Assembly: GCA_003670425.1 (NCBI GenBank)
Contig: QWRL01000157.1
Span: 1 to 5,701 of the forward strand
Reading direction: 5' to 3'
DNA length: 5,701 bases
From: Chloroflexota bacterium
GTDB lineage: Bacteria; Chloroflexota; Anaerolineae; Anaerolineales; UBA11657
Below are positions 1 through 5,651 of this stretch, in pieces. The number at the start of each line of letters is the position of its first letter. Position 1 is the stretch's first letter. The notes below the pieces were generated by a model. That model had not been told where the DNA came from and searched no databases. It worked only from the letters and a program-made list of their open reading frames with translations. The position numbers and the translations under genes are program-made.

Positions 1-437
1 GCCAGGCTGGCCAGCAGCATGCCGCCATAAATCGCAATATCGCGCTCGCACAGTGCCAGCTTGTATCCCAGCACCGCGTCGCCCACAAAACTCTTGCTGG
101 CCAAACGGCCGGCAGCAGTATATGGATCAATGCCGGTGAGCAGCTTGAATTCATCGGCTGCATAGTAAAAATGCGCGCCAAACAAAAACCAAGAGCGGTA
201 GGCAAACTGGTGGCACACGGGCCAGTACAACCGATACATAAGCGCGGCAGTGCGGACAAAGCCAAGCTTTAGCAGCACTGCCGGCGAGACCGCCAGCCCC
301 ACATAACTGCCGATCACGGCACAGCACAGGGCGAGCCAATGCGTTGCAGCTCCATACAACAAGCGCTTGCCAGCCTTGCTGTCCGCGGGCAGCGCATACC
401 TGCCAGGCGCAGCCGGTGCTTCGCTAGTCAGCGGCAT
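1..437 (-). CDS. DUF2085 family membrane protein, C-terminus cut by window edge
   Basis: The reading frame starts at ATG 435-437 and stays open to the left edge (145 codons plus 2 bases), so its C-terminus is missing. A TGA lies two codons upstream of the ATG and there is no in-frame ATG between, which fixes the earliest start; no clear Shine-Dalgarno is visible. A hydrophobic stretch at residues 30-56 is a likely membrane helix. It is followed by the family signature CHQ at 75-77 with RS at 81-82, then FVGDAVLGYKLALCERD at about 117-133 (Cys130, Arg132), then IYGGMLL, the start of another membrane helix. The Cys-His-Gln and Cys-x-Arg motifs are typical of DUF2085, a family of small predicted membrane proteins of unknown function; conserved Cys/His residues hint at metal binding or redox, but that is inference. 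It sits 78 bases after the thioredoxin gene, same strand, and may be its operon partner. The family call is firm, the function unknown. Confidence 0.85.
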   Translation of the reverse strand, partial: MPLTSEAPAAPGRYALPADSKAGKRLLYGAATHWLALCCAVIGSYVGLAVSPAVLLKLGFVRTAALMYRLYWPVCHQFAYRSWFLFGAHFYYAADEFKLLTGIDPYTAAGRLASKSFVGDAVLGYKLALCERDIAIYGGMLLASL

Positions 438-516
438 GGCTCAGCCAATGTTCGCAGCCCACGGCGCACGCCTGCGCGCGCGCACCGCCCGCAGTCATTC
501 CGCTGTGCGAAACCAT
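424..516 (-). CDS. Possible 30-residue small ORF coupled to the thioredoxin stop
   Basis: A 30-codon frame begins with an ATG whose A is the last base of the thioredoxin TGA (TGATG arrangement) and ends at TAG 424-426, overlapping the first 14 bases of the DUF2085 gene. The peptide begins MVSHSGMTAGG and contains Cys17 and Cys21 followed by His23-Trp24 (CAVGCEHW). The stop/start overlap is the layout of translationally coupled genes, and the frame spans nearly all of the gap between thioredoxin and DUF2085 genes. I recognise no family, there is no separate ribosome binding site, and a frame of this length is easily chance in GC-rich DNA. It is also the frame that the thioredoxin gene would enter after gaining one base in its T-run. 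Confidence 0.15.
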   Translation of the reverse strand: MVSHSGMTAGGARAQACAVGCEHWLSHAAD

Positions 517-1109
517 CACTGCAGAATTGTGGCGAGGCGCGCAGTCAGCGCGCCCTCGGTCAAGATTCCAAGATGCAGCGCAGCCACCCCCCCCCACCGG
601 GCCATAAAAAAAAAGGAGGGGTGACGGGGCGCTCGCGGCCCAGACTGATCCCGGCCATCCGAATCGAGCAGCAGAGGAATTTTGAGTCCAAGCTCGGCGG
701 CAAACGCAAGCACCGCCGCCTGCGATTCACCGAAGTTCACCGCGAGGATTTCAAGGCCGTCGCTACGGTAGGTAATGGCAGCTTTTTCCAGCGCAGGCAT
801 TTCTGTGCGGCAGGGCGCACACCATGTGGCCCAAAAGTTTACGAGCACGGGCCGACCGCGCAAATCAGACAGGCGCACCTTCTTGCCGGACCCGGCATTG
901 ATGAGCTCAAAGTCTGGCGCCAGATCACCTACAAGCGGGCCGGCAGCCGCCACGGGCAGGCTGGAAGCTGCCCGTTCCGCGGGCGCGTCGGTGCGCAACC
1001 GATTGAACCAGTCGGCGCCCACCAACGCAGCAGCCATCAACAAACCGACAAGAAATCCACCACCCAGCAGCGCGCGCAATCCGCCGCGGGGCGCAGGCGG
1101 GCTATCCAC
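516..1109 (-). CDS. TlpA/ResA-type membrane-anchored thioredoxin-like protein
   Basis: This is a thiol-disulfide oxidoreductase anchored with its catalytic domain outside the cytoplasm. Residues 12-31 form one hydrophobic helix (signal anchor), then an Ala/Pro-rich linker to about 60, then the thioredoxin fold: APDFELI at 64-70, the strand and active site VNFWATWCAPC with Cys97 and Cys100, EMPALEK at 103-109, and LDSDG at 148-152. The expected cis-proline is Pro164, followed by three Phe. The start is GTG 1107-1109, overlapping the ccdA stop by 8 bases; an in-frame TAA at 1131-1133 and no other start codon between support it. Translation is probably coupled to ccdA. The usual partner is CcdA, which would keep the CxxC reduced; targets could be apocytochrome c or copper-site cysteines (TlpA/ResA precedent). 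Oddity: residues 153-172 depart from family consensus and are encoded between or across 9-base T and G runs, so a compensated sequencing frameshift is possible. The overall frame is open to its stop at 197 residues, a normal length. Confidence 0.92.
   Translation of the reverse strand: MDSPPAPRGGLRALLGGGFLVGLLMAAALVGADWFNRLRTDAPAERAASSLPVAAAGPLVGDLAPDFELINAGSGKKVRLSDLRGRPVLVNFWATWCAPCRTEMPALEKAAITYRSDGLEILAVNFGESQAAVLAFAAELGLKIPLLLDSDGRDQSGPRAPRHPSFFFMARWGGVAALHLGILTEGALTARLATILQ
587..614 (-). repeat. Paired homopolymer runs (9 G and 9 T in coding sense)
   Basis: On the plus strand there are nine C at 587-595 and nine A at 606-614, only ten bases apart; in the sense of the thioredoxin gene these are T9 (codons Phe166-168) and G9 (the last two bases of Trp172, Gly173-Gly174 and the first base of Val175). 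Such tracts are hot spots both for sequencing error and for replication or transcription slippage. A one-base loss in the T-run would bring a TGA after about 15 codons; a one-base gain would open the frame to TAG 424-426. Confidence 0.8.
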
Positions 1110-1890
1110 CCCCCCACGCGCCCCAGATATTTAGCAATCCGCCGTCAATGCGCTCCTGTAGCATCAGCAATGTCGGCAATTGCGAAAGTTGAATTGTGAT
1201 CAAACTAAGTGCACCCGTGAAAAGCAGGCCGCCAATAACAATCAGCAGCACACCATTGGCAAGCTCAATGTAGCGCATGTAGCGCCCCATGCTCCGGATG
1301 AGCTGCGACACGCGCCCCACCGCCAGCGCCGCTGCCAGAAAAGGCAGGCCCAGCCCGGCTGAGTACGCGCACAATAAAAGTGTGCCGCGCTGCGCGCTCT
1401 CGGCAGAGAACGCCAGCGTCATGATGGCGCCAAGGATTGGCCCGAGGCACGGCGACCAGCCGGCGGCAAAGAAAATACCCATCAAGCCGGAGGTTGCAAA
1501 GTTCAAACCTTGCGCGGCATGCGCGTACTGCGGGCGCGTATCACGGTACAAAAATGGAATGCGCACCACGCCCATCGTGTGCAAGCCCAGCACAATCACA
1601 ACTACTCCGCCCGCCTTTGTCAGAACATCGCGCATGTCGAACAGCACCTGGCCCAGTGCACTGGCGGCTGCACCCAGCGAAACAAACACAAAACTGAAAC
1701 CAAGCACGAATGCGACACCGTGCAGAAAGGTCTGCGCCCGATCAACAGGCAGCTCTGCACCGCCCGCCGTGACTGCACGCCCGCCAAGATAAGTGATGTA
1801 AACCGGAACGAGTGACAGCACGCACGGCGAAAGGAACGACGCGATGCCCGCGACAAGCGCTAGGCCGTAGGTTAAATTTGCAGAAGCCAT
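1102..1890 (-). CDS. ccdA: CcdA-type cytochrome c biogenesis / thiol-disulfide electron transporter
   Basis: This integral membrane protein carries reducing equivalents from cytoplasmic thioredoxin to extracytoplasmic thioredoxin-like proteins. Its 262 residues match the short CcdA form (six membrane helices, no DsbD outer domains). Helices lie near 6-33, 55-80, 92-112, 130-160, 170-192 and 207-232. The two redox cysteines are seen in the family contexts: FLSPCVLSLVPVYI with Cys23 in helix 1, and GWSPCLGPILG with Cys148 in helix 4, each preceded by Ser-Pro. The start ATG 1888-1890 has an in-frame TAG two codons upstream and a GGAG ribosome binding site 7 bases away. The last 8 bases overlap the thioredoxin gene, the classic ccdA-tlpA/resA pairing, which makes the substrate of CcdA almost certainly that protein. 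The C-terminal tail WGAWGGG is Gly/Trp-rich because it is read through a 7-G run at 1109-1115. The call is very secure; whether the end product is cytochrome c maturation or copper-site assembly is not shown. Confidence 0.96.
   Translation of the reverse strand: MASANLTYGLALVAGIASFLSPCVLSLVPVYITYLGGRAVTAGGAELPVDRAQTFLHGVAFVLGFSFVFVSLGAAASALGQVLFDMRDVLTKAGGVVVIVLGLHTMGVVRIPFLYRDTRPQYAHAAQGLNFATSGLMGIFFAAGWSPCLGPILGAIMTLAFSAESAQRGTLLLCAYSAGLGLPFLAAALAVGRVSQLIRSMGRYMRYIELANGVLLIVIGGLLFTGALSLITIQLSQLPTLLMLQERIDGGLLNIWGAWGGG
1653..1664. repeat. 12-bp perfect palindrome inside ccdA
   Basis: CCAGTGCACTGG is a perfect 12-base palindrome within ccdA. It arises from the codons of a Ser-Ala-Leu-Gly-Gln stretch and is probably coincidental; the same GCACTG core occurs in an inverted repeat in copA. 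Confidence 0.3.
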
Positions 1891-1897
1891 AAACTAT

Positions 1898-1901
1898 CTC
1901 C
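1898..1901 (-). promoter_or_regulatory. Ribosome binding site of ccdA
   Basis: GGAG in the sense of ccdA, separated from the ATG by the 7 bases ATAGTTT. It is the only strong Shine-Dalgarno in the window and decides the ccdA start. A short possible hairpin (plus 1902-1915; GCCTC, loop TTTT, GGGGC) lies immediately upstream. Confidence 0.75.
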
Positions 1902-1970
1902 GCCCCAAAAGAGGCCTGCCGGTTGAAATATTGGATCTGCGAACATGCACCTCTGCGTTAACCGCGTTGG

Positions 1971-1981
1971 GCGTGTCACGC
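1971..1981. repeat. Perfect 5+1+5 inverted repeat upstream of ccdA
   Basis: GCGTG-A-CACGC (minus strand) is a perfect inverted repeat in the intergenic region, 81 bases before the ccdA start. Arms are short, so it is only a candidate operator half-site pair. A second near-palindrome centred on GTTAAC lies nearby (plus 1955-1965). Confidence 0.25.
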
Positions 1982-2122
1982 TCAGATCACAAAACACTTG
2001 CACGGATTGTATGCCTTGCCGCCGTCCAGCGCAGAATTTGGAGATTCCGCTCAAGCCGCACGCTTTGAGGCACAACAACCCGCCTGGGCGCCCTGCCAAA
2101 CTTCAGTGAGTTTATTGCAGCG

Positions 2123-3175
2123 CTAAAGAGTTCCGTGCTCAATCTGAACGCGTGTGCCGCCCGGCCAGGGCGAGTCCGCAAAGCCCGGAAGATAATCAAC
2201 CTTGGGCAGCGTCCAGCGAAAAATCCAGCGCGCTGCCTCTGGCGTGCAGTTGATGCAACCGGCGGAGCGCGGCTGGCCAAAATGGTTGTGCCAGAATGCG
2301 CCGTGCACGGCGGCACCATTGCTGGAAAAAAAGGATACAAATGGCACGCCCGGGATGTCCCAACCTGCTGTGGCTGAACCACCCTGCATGTGCCGGGTTA
2401 TGCGCTTGCTCCAGAGTGGCGCAGTAATCACGGGCGTGGATTGGGCATCAACCCATTGGCCGTCTTTCACGTAGTGCTTACCGGTCGACACCAGCGTGCG
2501 GAATACTTCGTTGGCCCCCTCAAACGCAGACATGGACTGGCGCGCCAAATTGACCACAATTAACTTTCCGTCCGCATGCGGGGAAATCGGCGCAATGTCT
2601 GCCTGCGTCAATGGACGCAGGATGTGGGCAGGCAGCCAAAACTTAACATCGGCATCGTCTTTTACCCGCAGCCAATAGCTGCCGTCGGGCGCCTGCTGCA
2701 CTCCGTAAACCTGGAACACCGCCGAATAGTAAACGCGATACGGCGTAACCGCGCTCGGATTGGGCTCACTGCGCGCATCGGCAAACGGCACAGAAACCTC
2801 GCCAAACAATCCGTCCGCCGGAAGTGACCGCAGCGACTCGTTTGGTTCGTTGCGCACAACTTGCATCGCCGTCGAATAAATATAGCCGTCGGGCAACTCA
2901 AACCAGATGTGATTGCTAGGATGCAGGCCTTTGCCAACCACCTCGCGCACAATCGGCACTACATCATCGCGCAGCACTTTGCCAACAATGCGCCCATCTT
3001 GCCCGGGGCGCGCACGCACAAATCCATAATCGATTGCCACGCGCCCAAAGCGCGCACCAGTGCCCTGCACAAGCGCCGGCAAAGGCCGCCGCAAAACCGG
3101 CGGCGCAGCGGCAATCCCAACCACCGCCAGTGATGCCAGCTTTAAAAATTCACTCCGCTGCAGTTTGTGCTCCAT
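2123..3175 (-). CDS. Exported L,D-transpeptidase (YkuD family) with SH3-like region
   Basis: Predicted to cross-link or modify peptidoglycan outside the membrane by cysteine-dependent L,D-transpeptidation. The 350 residues begin with an export signal: basic start, QRSEFLKL at 6-13, hydrophobic 14-25. An SH3-like segment (about 43-108, with HIWFELPDGYIYS) and a second SH3-like stretch (about 146-190, YWLRVKDD...WLP) precede the YkuD domain (about 203-345), which begins KLIVVNLARQSMSAFEG. The catalytic region contains AVHGAFWHNHFG with His291 and then RSAGCIN with Ser304 and nucleophile Cys307, followed by TPEAARWIFRW. The start ATG 3173-3175 is the first possible one: an in-frame TAA occurs four codons upstream and there is no start between. 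No Shine-Dalgarno precedes it and a TATAAT box ends 8 bases before it, so the mRNA may be leaderless. The signal resembles a Tat motif whose second Arg is Ser8. It follows copA by 47 bases. Family assignment is firm; the exact wall substrate is unknown. Confidence 0.93.
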   Translation of the reverse strand: MEHKLQRSEFLKLASLAVVGIAAAPPVLRRPLPALVQGTGARFGRVAIDYGFVRARPGQDGRIVGKVLRDDVVPIVREVVGKGLHPSNHIWFELPDGYIYSTAMQVVRNEPNESLRSLPADGLFGEVSVPFADARSEPNPSAVTPYRVYYSAVFQVYGVQQAPDGSYWLRVKDDADVKFWLPAHILRPLTQADIAPISPHADGKLIVVNLARQSMSAFEGANEVFRTLVSTGKHYVKDGQWVDAQSTPVITAPLWSKRITRHMQGGSATAGWDIPGVPFVSFFSSNGAAVHGAFWHNHFGQPRSAGCINCTPEAARWIFRWTLPKVDYLPGFADSPWPGGTRVQIEHGTL

Positions 3176-3183
3176 CCCGCAGG

Positions 3184-3189
3184 ATTATA
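3184..3189 (-). promoter_or_regulatory. TATAAT -10 box of the L,D-transpeptidase gene (leaderless type)
   Basis: A perfect TATAAT in the minus-strand sense lies in the 47-base copA/L,D-transpeptidase gap. Only 8 bases separate it from the ATG, so a normal start site (6-8 bases after the box) would fall 0-2 bases before the codon. The -35 position (CGTTCA, plus 3207-3212) is poor. The TAA within the box is also the in-frame stop that limits the start. A GC palindrome occupies the -35/-10 spacer. Confidence 0.55.
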
Positions 3190-3194
3190 CAAGC

Positions 3195-3204
3195 GCGCCG
3201 GCGC
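3195..3204. repeat. GCGCCGGCGC palindrome in the promoter spacer
   Basis: A perfect 10-base palindrome between the stop of copA and the TATAAT box, located in what would be the spacer of the promoter. It could be an operator or the stem of a weak copA terminator, but no T-run follows on the minus strand, and short GC palindromes are common in GC-rich DNA. Confidence 0.3.
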
Positions 3205-3222
3205 AATGAACGCGCATGCAGC

Positions 3223-5649
3223 CTACGCCAGCCGCACGCGCCGCAGCCGCAGGCTGTTGGTCACCACAAAGAGCGAGCTGAAGGCCATTGCCGCAGCTGC
3301 CAGCACAGGCTGCAGCAATCCCGCCGCAGCCACCGGGATTAGAAGCGTGTTGTACGCAAATGCCCAAAACAAATTTTGCCGGATGGTGCGCATCGTCGCC
3401 CGCGAGAGCAGGATGGCGCGTGCAATGCCGCGCAAGTCGCCGCTCATCAATGTGATGTGCCCCGCCTCCAGCGCCACATCAGTGCCCGCCCCGATCGCCA
3501 TGCCCACATCCGCCTGGGAGAGCGCAGGCGCATCGTTAATTCCGTCACCGACCATCGCCACCGGCGCGCAATGCGGCTGCGCTTGCAAGTTGCGGATGGC
3601 TTCCAACTTTTGCGCCGGCAGCACCTCCGACACCACCCGGTCCACACCCAACTCACGCGCCAGCGCGTTTGCAGTGCGCGCGTTGTCACCGGTCAACATA
3701 ACCACACTGATCGCCATTTGGCGCAGGCCAGCGATGGCGAGCCGCGCTTCAGCTTTGGCCGCATCGGCCACTGCCACCAATCCGGCAGCACTTCCATCAA
3801 TGGAAACGAAAACCACAGTCTTGGCCTGCTGCTCAAGCACACCAGCGCGCGCCTGAAGATTTTCAACATCGATACCGCTATCTGCCATCAAGCGGCGATT
3901 GCCGGCCAGCAAGCGGCTGCCATTGACGAGCGCAGAAATTCCGCGGCCCGCGAGCGCTTCAAACTCTGCCGGCTCAAACAAGCTCAAGCCGCGCTCCGTG
4001 GCGCCGGCCATGATGGCTTCGCCAAGTGTGTGCTCGCTGTGCCGCTCTGCGGACGCCAAGCGCTGCAAAAAATCAGCCTCTGACCAGTGCGCGCCGTCCG
4101 CAAGCAGAACGTCGGTTACGGTTGGCCGCCCGCGCGTTAGCGTTCCCGTTTTATCAAGTGCCACAGTGCGCACCTTGCCGGCATGCTCCAACGCTTCACT
4201 GTTGCGAAACAAAATGCCAAGCTCCGCACCGCGGCCCGCCCCAACCATGATCGCCGTAGGCGTGGCAAGGCCCAGCGCACATGGGCACGCAATCACCAGC
4301 ACCGCCACCATATTGATTAGTGCACGGCTCACATCCCCGGCAGCAATGTACCAGCCTATAAATGTCAGCAGTGCCAGCACCACAACCGCCGGCACAAAAA
4401 TACTGGAAACGCGATCCACCAGTGCCTGCACTGGTGCCTTGCTGTCTTGTGCAGCCTGCACCAGCCGCACAATATTTGCCAGCGCAGTCTCTGAACCCAC
4501 CTTGGTTGCCCGGAATTTAAATGCGCCCTGCCGGTTGAGTGTTGCGCCGAACACGCTGGCGCCCACGCCCTTTTCAGCCGGCAGTGCCTCACCCGTGAGC
4601 ATTGACTCATCAACACTGGAACTGCCCGCGACGATCACACCATCCACCGCAATCCGCTCGCCAGGACGCACCAGCACAACGTCATTAATCATAACCATGC
4701 TTGCCGGCACATCCACCTCCACATCAGCCCGCACCACGCGCGCCATGCGCGGCTGCAACGCCAACAAGCGCCGAATGACCGCAGAGGCACGCCCTTTGGC
4801 GCGCGCCTCGAGCAGCTTTCCCAAGCCTATCAGCGTAATAATCATGGCTGCTGTTTCAAAGTAAGTATGATGTGGCACTCCCGCCCAGCCCGCACTTTTG
4901 CCTGCCAACACCACGCTGCTGTAGAGGTACGCCGTTGAGCTGCCCAGCACAATCAACACATCCATGTTGGCCGCGCCATTGCGCACAGATTTGAGCGCTG
5001 CCACGTAATGCGGCCAGCCCACATAAAACTGCACCGGGCTGGCCAGTGCCCCGAGCAGCAGCGCAAACCATGGCGCGTGCCCAATCGCCATCGGCACGAA
5101 TGCAAAATCGTTGGCCATCGAAAGTAAAAACAATGGCACGGTGAACACCGCGCCCACCAAGAGGCGCCGCGTGCGGCGGGCCGTCTCTGCAGCCCGCGCC
5201 AGGTCTTCACTGTCGCCGGCATCGCCATCCCGTGCGGCCACGCTAAAACCCAGGCGGCGCGCCACAATGCGCATATCTTCGAGTGCCACCAGCGTTGGGA
5301 TGAACTCCACGCGCGCACTCTCAGCCGCAACATTAACTGACGCCTGGCGCATGCCGGGCAGCTGCTCCAATGCGCGGGTTAGCGCCCGCGCATCGTTATC
5401 GTCCACCAACCCCTCCACCCCAAGCTGCTGCACGGTCGTGGCCACGCCGTACCCAATATGTTCCAGCTTGGCGATGAGATCAACGGCTTTCACCTGGCTC
5501 GTATCAAACGCAAACGTCGCGCGTTCGCTGGCGAGATTCACGGTGGCAGACTGCACCCCGCCGACACGCTTGAGGCTGCGCTCAATGGTGACTGCGCAGT
5601 TCGCACACGTCATGCCCGTGATGGGCAATACCAGATGCTCGGTGGACAT
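3223..5649 (-). CDS. copA: Copper-exporting P1B-type ATPase (CopA)
   Basis: Pumps Cu(I) (or Ag(I)) out of the cytoplasm at the expense of ATP. Domains in order: heavy-metal-associated domain 1 (residues 5-70, GMTCANC with Cys15/Cys18); a second such fold (77-140) in which the matching positions read GLVDDND, so both cysteines are Asp (Asp83, Asp86); membrane helices near 163-282; actuator domain with TGE at 352-354; the ion-site CPC at 455-457; phosphorylation motif DKTGT with Asp499; nucleotide-domain SEHTLG with His540 (usual form SEHPLG); TGDN at 653-656; GDGIND at 701-706; final helices with Tyr765-Asn766 and Met788/Ser791-Ser792. CPC + YN + MxxSS marks the Cu(I) subclass. The 808 residues are typical for two N-terminal domains. 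ATG 5647-5649 is the first start after two in-frame TGA codons; no good Shine-Dalgarno is seen, and a possible upstream stop is 2 bases away, so coupling to an upstream gene is likely. Substrate class is secure; direction (export) follows family knowledge. Confidence 0.97.
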   Translation of the reverse strand: MSTEHLVLPITGMTCANCAVTIERSLKRVGGVQSATVNLASERATFAFDTSQVKAVDLIAKLEHIGYGVATTVQQLGVEGLVDDNDARALTRALEQLPGMRQASVNVAAESARVEFIPTLVALEDMRIVARRLGFSVAARDGDAGDSEDLARAAETARRTRRLLVGAVFTVPLFLLSMANDFAFVPMAIGHAPWFALLLGALASPVQFYVGWPHYVAALKSVRNGAANMDVLIVLGSSTAYLYSSVVLAGKSAGWAGVPHHTYFETAAMIITLIGLGKLLEARAKGRASAVIRRLLALQPRMARVVRADVEVDVPASMVMINDVVLVRPGERIAVDGVIVAGSSSVDESMLTGEALPAEKGVGASVFGATLNRQGAFKFRATKVGSETALANIVRLVQAAQDSKAPVQALVDRVSSIFVPAVVVLALLTFIGWYIAAGDVSRALINMVAVLVIACPCALGLATPTAIMVGAGRGAELGILFRNSEALEHAGKVRTVALDKTGTLTRGRPTVTDVLLADGAHWSEADFLQRLASAERHSEHTLGEAIMAGATERGLSLFEPAEFEALAGRGISALVNGSRLLAGNRRLMADSGIDVENLQARAGVLEQQAKTVVFVSIDGSAAGLVAVADAAKAEARLAIAGLRQMAISVVMLTGDNARTANALARELGVDRVVSEVLPAQKLEAIRNLQAQPHCAPVAMVGDGINDAPALSQADVGMAIGAGTDVALEAGHITLMSGDLRGIARAILLSRATMRTIRQNLFWAFAYNTLLIPVAAAGLLQPVLAAAAMAFSSLFVVTNSLRLRRVRLA
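4417..4436. repeat. 9-bp-arm inverted repeat inside copA
   Basis: Plus strand CACCAGTGC, two-base loop CT, GCACTGGTG: a perfect inverted repeat able to form a tight hairpin in the copA mRNA. It encodes the APVQALVD segment just before the helix leading to CPC, a conserved protein region, so it may be an accident of GCA-CTG codon use. Confidence 0.4.
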
Positions 5650-5651
5650 GG

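Larger units (their letters stand above)
1891..2122 (-). other. Intergenic region between L,D-transpeptidase and ccdA genes
   Basis: A 232-base gap, the longest in the window, with no convincing gene. In minus-strand order it holds a GGGCGCCC palindrome (plus 2087-2094), a bulged hairpin with arms CTCAA-GC/GC-TTGAG (plus 2050-2069) that lacks a following T-run, a weak -10-like TACAAT (plus 2006-2011) without a good -35, an 11-base perfect inverted repeat GCGTGACACGC (plus 1971-1981), and the ccdA ribosome binding site. The length and contents suggest that ccdA-thioredoxin-DUF2085 is its own transcription unit with a promoter here, but no element is strong enough to name. Confidence 0.5.

Noticed and set aside
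151..339. 62-codon minus-strand frame at the left end
   Set aside because: It is a shadow of the DUF2085 frame, which has clear family motifs in the adjacent frame.
339..1199. Long plus-strand open frame of 286 codons opposite the thioredoxin gene
   Set aside because: It has no recognisable domain, is Arg/His/Ala/Pro-rich, and lies antisense to a clear TlpA-like gene whose codon structure explains it.
2006..2034. TACAAT as a -10 box for ccdA
   Set aside because: No acceptable -35 at 16-19 bases and a leader of about 110 bases; kept only as a remark in the intergenic entry.
2050..2094. Hairpins after the L,D-transpeptidase stop as a terminator
   Set aside because: Stems are short or bulged and no T-run follows on the minus strand.
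1872..2099. 75-codon minus-strand frame filling much of the gap before ccdA
   Set aside because: It overlaps the well-defined ccdA start in another frame, has no ribosome binding site and no recognisable features.
2246..2305. Active-site motif SAGC instead of SHGC in the L,D-transpeptidase
   Set aside because: The family tolerates other residues between Ser and Gly-Cys (S-x-GC forms exist), and His291, Ser304, Cys307 and Asn309 are all present, so an inactive enzyme is not indicated.
3899..4864. Plus-strand 321-codon open frame opposite copA
   Set aside because: Low-complexity Ser/Thr/Ala composition typical of the antisense of a GC-rich gene; copA is certain on the other strand.
1653..5049. 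Many copies of GCACTG on the minus strand as a possible iterated genomic motif
   Set aside because: Several copies that I checked fall in frame as GCA-CTG (Ala-Leu) codons, so protein composition and codon preference explain much of it.
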